64,000 nt of DNA. It comes from Gymnorhina tibicen (Eukaryota > Chordata > Aves > Passeriformes > Artamidae). The notes beneath the pieces are model-generated. The model was not told the origin of the DNA and ran no database searches. It saw only the letters and a list, made by a program, of their open reading frames with translations. Both the position numbers and the translations under genes were made by a program. Positions 58,401-64,000 of this stretch are shown here, piece after piece (the first letter of the stretch is position 1; each line of letters starts with the position of its first letter). Location of the stretch: the NCBI GenBank assembly GCA_013399875.1, contig VXAZ01005693.1, positions 1,004,456 through 1,068,455 on the forward strand, given 5' to 3'.

Positions 58401-59059
58401 GAAGCAGACCAGCTGTTCAGTGGCCACAGCCCACACCACAGATTTACCACTCAAAGCAGGCTTGTATCCTCTGGCCAAAAATACCAGCCCAAGGCCTGAT
58501 CAGCAGCTGCAGACCCTGATGTTCAAAGGGCTGGTGCCCGAATGTGGTGGGACGTGACACTGGGTGTTTTTCTCTTCTGTGTGATGAGAGACTGTGAATA
58601 TCAGGTGAGTCTTGGTCATACCGTGGGCAGCCTCAGGTCAGACAGGCCCTTGACCCACCTGTGACAACCTTCTCTGGTGGGACTTGCAAGCTGGTGTCCC
58701 CACAAGAGGCCGTGCACGGAGACCCACTTGCTTTTGCTCCGCGGCCAAAACTGGGTTGAAAATAACTCCGGGCTTTGTGTGATGCAAACTCAGCAGCAGC
58801 CCCCAGAAATAGGCAGGACCCAGTGGCGTGGTTGCACATACCTCTGTGGGGCAGGGCTGGCCTAAAATAAGGGCTGACCAGCACAAGAAAATGACCTACT
58901 GGAAATAGCCTGGCCCTGCTCTTCGCAGACCCCATTTCCACCTGTGTAACGAGGTGTAAAACATTCCCCAGTCGAAACATTAACTTGTTTATGTGCTGTC
59001 TCTGACTAGGTGTAAATACTTACTCAAGGCACGGACAAGGGAAAAAAAATAAAAAAAAA
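58401..59059. other. Unique sequence, no gene seen
   Basis: Overlapping frames at 58633-58980 lie on both strands. Nothing else was recognised. Confidence 0.45.
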
Positions 59060-59520
59060 AGCTTTAAATGCTTTAACATTCAAGAAAAGTACTGTGTGTA
59101 CCAGGAGTTTCAGCGATCGCTTTGGGAGAGCCAAGCGCCTGAGCAAATTAGCCTTGGATCTGAACAACCTTGCAAATGGCTGTCTGAGAGTGAGCAAATA
59201 CCATGTTATTAAAGACAAATGAAAGTAGCAATTCAACTGAAGAAGACAAAGAGTTTTGCTCATGCCGTTGCTTAATAATTTTTTCCTGTGAGCGCTTCTG
59301 CGATCAAAGCCGATAAGAGCCAAGCCTCCTTTATATTCATCGGCCTCTGAACGATTGTTTAGTGAAGGTCTGATGCAAATTGCACGTGTCACAGTCCCCA
59401 CCGCTATCTGGAGCCCGTGATTCATTTCAGCCTGAAGATTATGGTGCAGCGTGAGGCTTGTTTGTTCAAGAAACGCTCCTGCTCTAACCTTCTCCGAGGG
59501 CTCCATTAAACACAGCACTT
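59060..59520. other. Candidate conserved noncoding element
   Basis: This repeat-free block has many retained CpGs (AGCGATCGC, AGCGCCTG, TGCCGTTGC, GAGCGC, GCCGATAAG, TCATCGGCC, GAACGATTG) in A+T-rich surroundings. It also has TTAATAATT, ATGCAAAT-like and GATAAG cores. The 164-codon minus frame over it (59024-59518) has no domain. The texture suggests purifying selection; not tested. Confidence 0.35.
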
Positions 59521-61513
59521 CCCACTTTCGGCAAGAATGTGTCTCCTATTTCCAATAAACACAGCAGCAAATTAGATAGGGAGAGGGACCAAGGAAAACA
59601 AACCCACTTGGAACAGAGACTGGAACTCCTGTAGCCTTTGAAATTCAGGGGAGTTTTTGCAGCTGGGGAACACAACACCGGGCAAGGACCATCTCACATC
59701 ACTGGGCCGCGCACCTGTGAAAGCCAAGGCCAAGGTGCTGTGCCAGGGCAGAGTTACTCCCCCCATGAGCCCAGATTGCTCTGGAAGTAGCCAGAAGCCC
59801 ATGAAAACTTGTGCAAATGTGTTCCATAGGGCTTTGGATCCCGCTGGGGTATGATACAAATTTTCTTTCATGAGATAATAAAGAGGCAACATGCTGCCTA
59901 CTTTCCCGTCTGTGTGTTTTCTCCCTGAACCTACTGCCAAGGGAATTATTTCTGTCCAGCTGAGCCCTAAAGCCTTCCTGCATCAGCACAGATAGGGTCT
60001 GGCTGTCATTACACAGAGCCTTGCCCCTAAAGCATTTGCCCAGGGGTCAAAGAGGCCATGTCTAGGCTGGTGTGGAACAGGGCATCCAAACCCCTGTCCG
60101 CTCCCAGGAAAGCTGTGCAGTCCTGGTTCCCTGGCAGGCTGCCTGGGAAGCCAGATGTGCCTGGCACACGGTGGGGCTGAGGGCATCACACCACGCCAAG
60201 ATCCTTGGGCGAGCCTGGAGGGCAGCACCGGGACAGGGGACTCAGCTGATGTGCGGAGGCCTGAGGGACACCAGCTGTGCCCAGGCAAGATCCCTCCTCT
60301 GCTGCTGCTGCCATGCACGGGGCAAGGTTGTTCAACGCAGACTCTGTGCCCTGTAGCCGTGGCCTTTGGAGAGTTCCCCAAGGTTGCTGTGCTGCTGTTC
60401 CCCTTCAAGGCTCCTCCTGCCTACCTGACTCCTGCATGGATTGGCATCACGGGACCAGCTCTTGCTGTGGGCTGTGTGGGGGCTGCAGAAACGTGGGCTG
60501 CAGGCTTCACTGATGCTGCTCCTCTGGTGGGGCTGCTCAGAGCCTGACTCCTCCAAGTGGATCTGGTGCTGAGCCCTCGCTCCCATCAGCCCTGAATTTC
60601 CAGTTGAAGCAAGCTGAGCGTGGAGCCTGCTGTGCTCTGGCTCTCGAGATAGCTAATCTTGCCCGGGACTCCTCCTAGCAACAAATATGTTTGTGCCCAA
60701 CGTGATAGTAAACACGAGAGGTGGAGTGACAAGCATGCAGAGCCAAGAGAGCCGAAGGAAGGGGCTCCCTATCTTGAGCAGAGTAGCTGGCTTGGTTTTT
60801 TTAAGCTTGGGCTGATTTCAGGAGGAGAACAAGGCATCAGATATTTCCCTTTCCTTGTCTAAGTGCGTCAGATCTTTAAGTCTCCATTGGCTCTGCCAGA
60901 GGCAGCAGTGGCTGCCATGGCCAAGTGGGGAGTGTGATGCATGCAGCAAACACACAGAACTCCTCTCACCACTTTGCACACTGTCAAGATCCTGCACCTG
61001 TATTTAATCAATCCTAATTCTGCAGCTTTTTTGATGTGGAAGGGCCAGAAGCTGGAATCACTCTCTTTTTATGTACCCTAGGCTGAGTATATGGCAATAT
61101 TTGTTATATATTTTACTTATTACATCTATATAGAGATGTAGTCTGTGAACATCTGAAGTGCAAAGCTGTGATTTATGTTTCCAGCACAGCTGGATCCGAA
61201 AAACAGAGAATGCAGCGCATGCTGTCAAACCCAGGCTCCCAAAGTCCAGCCTTGGAGCTCTGTGCTGATGAAGTTGTGGCCAATCCATCAAGATTAAAGA
61301 GGGTCAAGGTCAGATTTACACCCACTGGGTCCAATCAATATCCAGCTAAGACCATTGATTTCATGGCTGTTCAGCAGAGTGGGATCTCAGAGGCGCTGGA
61401 GCAGGCAGGTTCTCTCTTGCACTCACTTCACCAAGTGACTCAGGGATCTGGATCTTTATGGCAAAGCTGCTTTCCTTCAGTCTTCTTTAGAAACTGCATC
61501 CCAGGACACACGG
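59521..61513. other. Unique sequence, no gene seen
   Basis: A short palindrome TACATCT-ATATAG-AGATGTA lies at 61121-61140. The 130-codon frame at 60155-60547 (+) overlaps minus-strand frames and has no domain. Confidence 0.45.
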
Positions 61514-61594
61514 TCTCCCTGACCATGGCAGGGGGTTGGAACTAGGTGATCTTTAAGGTTCCTTCTAACCCAAACCATTCTGTGATTCTCTGAA
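61514..61594 (+). mobile_element. CR1 LINE 3' terminus, extreme truncation
   Basis: Only about 80 bp are present: CCATGGCAGGGGGTTGGAAC, GATCTTTAAGGTTCCTTCTA, ACCCAAACCATTCTGTGATTC. It belongs to the same subfamily as the 1739-1894 copy. Confidence 0.92.
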
Positions 61595-64000
61595 GAAATA
61601 TAAACCAGACTCCAATAAGATGAACAGGCTCTCTGGCCCTCACCCAGCTTCTTCCCTGCCTGCTCTGCAATGATGACAGCAGCAGATCTCCATGAGGTTT
61701 TGTGGGCACCTGATCCTCTTCCACTGCTCACACCAGGCAGCCCAGATCTCTTCTTCAAGGTTTGGCTGAGCCAGTTCAACTCATGATATTGGAAAAAAAC
61801 CTATTCCTGTGGTTTTTTCCTGGCAAAGTTAGTTTTCTCCCTGAAGCCACTCGCAGTGGAGTCCAGCAGCCACAAGGGAAGAGGGAGGACAGCAGAGCTG
61901 GGAGTGAGGGAGAGGAGAGCGAGAGGGATGGGAAGAGAAGCGAGACCTTTGTTTCCTGCCTGGGTCCCATGTTGTGGTACTTGCAAGTGATTTCTCTCTG
62001 TATTCAAAGTGGGAATACTCACTCCAAGCTACTTCAGCTCTTCAGGCTGTGTGGAGAAGAGTTATTCTCCTGCCCCATTAATAAGAATCTCCCTTTGGCT
62101 GCTGCCATGCTGGCACTGGTCCTTGGGGCCAGCTGGTCTTGTCCCAACACAGAGTGGCCCTGGCACTGCCCCAGGTCTCAGCCATCAGATTTCCCATGGG
62201 AGAGGACAGATGTCCATTACTAACTCTGCTTCTGCCTGCCATGAACCACAGCGTCCTGAAAAGGTGCTGGGTGATGGTGAGGAAAGAAGGGCACAGCACC
62301 AAACCTCCAACCCTCTAACCAGCAAGGAAAACTCTCTAACCAGCTCCAGGCTACCTCCCATTTCCAACTGGAAAATCTCTTCACTGTACCTTCTTCTCTT
62401 TGATCATTAGACCCCAAGCTCCCATGACTTGCAGCTCAGACTCCGGTAATCCGCAGTCACAATTCCCCCCACCCCACCCAAGTGCCTCCTCCTCTGGATG
62501 TTTTGTCATTAAAAATCTTTCTAACTTTTGGCTAACTGGCAGAGGTTATGTGCATGCTTCAGAAAAGGAGTAAATCATTATAACCTCATGCCTCTGTAGT
62601 CAATTATAGATTGTTTTCCCAGCTCAGCTGATTTGGCACGCGGCGGCATTGCAGTAAAAAATGAAAGCCTTGAGCCAGCGTGCCTGACGTCTTTGCTCGA
62701 GAGCAGCTCAAACCAGAACCGTGCACCTCAGCCCGCATCCCAGCCTGGGGAGGGACGAGTTTGGATGTCAGCCTGTCCCAGGACTGTGCAGACTGGGCGA
62801 GTCTCTTTTTCATTCATTTGTTCCCTTTTGCCCAGGTCAGAGACGCAGCTTCTCCAATACCACCAGGCTGTTTGATTCCAGCATGTGGGGTCAGTCCCTC
62901 CAGACCACCTCTGCAGGAGGGGATGTTCAGGTGCATCCTCACCACTGCTTTGCTCCAGTTCCTCTCCTTGGCCCTTGGTTTCCCTTCCCTGGTGCAGAGG
63001 GGAGATTCCCTCCCACCTGGACTCCACATCGACCTTTGTGTCTGAGAACAAATGCTTGAGGAAGGGCTGGGATTCGTGTTCACAGAGACTCTTGCTATCT
63101 CACGTGCTTCAAGAATTATTTTGGCAGAGCACTGAAATTTCTTGGCTGGACACCTCCAGTGACTGAGCAAGGGCACAAAACCCAGAGAAGCAACAATGGG
63201 CTGAAGCGTTTGAGTGTCCCTTTGGCCACTGTCGCCAAACAGAAGCTGAACTGTTTCTTGACTCTTTAGAAACTTGAGAAAAACAAGGTATTTGTCCAAA
63301 AGGCAGGACTCTGGAGCACGTGCCAGGACATCACTAGGCAATGTCCAAGTGCTCTGTTTACCAGCCCACCACCTGCCAGGGCAGTGCTGATTGTGCAGCC
63401 GGTCAGGGAGCGACAGAGGGAAGCACTTTGGGAGGCTGCTCAAACTCAGGGCAGCCAGACAGTGCCTTCCCGACCATCTGCTGTGGAGATGAGTGTGGAG
63501 CAGCACAGAACTGCAGCTGCCCCTGTGGTGGCTTGGGATAAACCAGGATTTCCAGCCTATTTTGCTCTACGATGGCTTTCACAAGTCAGTTTTTGCTTTC
63601 ACATCGCATCCTGAGCGTTGTCTGCGCTGGCAAACCACCCGCCTTGCATTTCCCCCTCACACCCCCATGGAAAGGGCTGGATCACATTTTGGGGCTTCCT
63701 GGGACACATCACCAAGGCAGTGCTGGATCACCAGGTTGTCTTGGTGCCACAGAAGTAGTCTCTGGGTGGGCTGGACCTGAGGCTGCGCGGTGAAACCTGA
63801 AGAACAGAATTCACAGTGGGTCTCAGAGGTTTCTGCGATTGACATCTTCCAGTTAAGATGGACAAGCTGGAAAATGGCTCCTAACCCAGGATCTCCTGCT
63901 GCTTTTGCTGATCTTATAAATGAAAAACCTGGATTTTCTGGTTGGCTGTGAAAAAGGTGTATGTCCTTCACCCTACTTGAGGTTCAAGATTTTCATTGAC
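61595..64000. other. Unique sequence to window end, no confident gene
   Basis: A purine-rich tract lies at about 61872-61948. A CpG-retaining AT-rich block at about 62480-62670 is a weak conserved-element candidate. The longest stop-free frame of the window (230 codons, minus, 62814-63506) lies here but overlaps plus-strand frames, is not led by a convincing start or splice site, and has no recognisable domain. Confidence 0.45.

Noticed and set aside
62814..63506. Longest open frame, 230 codons, minus strand
   Set aside because: Plus-strand frames overlap it, there is no domain or low-entropy protein feature, and a frame of this length is not very unlikely in 64 kb of moderately GC-rich DNA.

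Overview
This window is vertebrate nuclear DNA, almost certainly from a bird. The main evidence is a dozen CR1 LINE fragments, most ending in the diagnostic ATTCTATG-type 3' terminus. There is also a solo endogenous-retrovirus LTR of a kind common in songbirds (recalled similarity, not searched), and there are no L1, Alu or B-type elements. Nothing looks prokaryotic or plasmid-borne: there are no operons, ribosome binding sites or CRISPR arrays.

Layout: positions 1-210 are a G+C- and CpG-rich promoter-like island with GC boxes, paired E2F-type sites, a YY1-type site and an E-box. An ATG with good context opens a minus-strand reading frame that leaves the window at base 1, so the island may be the 5' end of a gene lying to the left. 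Two CR1 relics (211-1145) abut the island. From about 1.2 to 17 kb the sequence is A+T-rich and mostly unique, with scattered CR1/MIR relics and several CpG-retaining or homeobox-site-rich stretches that look like conserved noncoding elements. A speculative transcript signal sits at 10.1-12.9 kb: two short splice-bounded frames, an 84-codon ATG frame, and a UGUA-rich AATAAA site. From 17 to 40 kb there are more CR1 copies, a possible terminal exon encoding a two-helix membrane hairpin (30.40-30.59 kb), and a weak CpG island (33.0-33.45 kb). From 40 to 52 kb the sequence is G+C-richer with many chance open frames. It holds a (GATA)n microsatellite broken by an assembly gap, next to a complete 422-bp solo LTR with a 4-bp target duplication. 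From 52 to 64 kb there are MIR relics, a very old CR1 (57.87-58.40 kb), a nested palindrome (52.8 kb), and two more conserved-element candidates (59.06-59.52 and 62.48-62.67 kb).

No protein-coding gene can be called with confidence. The window reads as a gene-poor intergenic or long-intron interval beside a CpG-island promoter. I found no undescribed system that I can defend. The leads most worth testing are the minus-strand start at the left edge, the 10.1-12.9 kb transcript candidate, the 30.4 kb exon candidate and the LTR promoter architecture. Repeat calls rest on recalled family consensus features; no database search was run.
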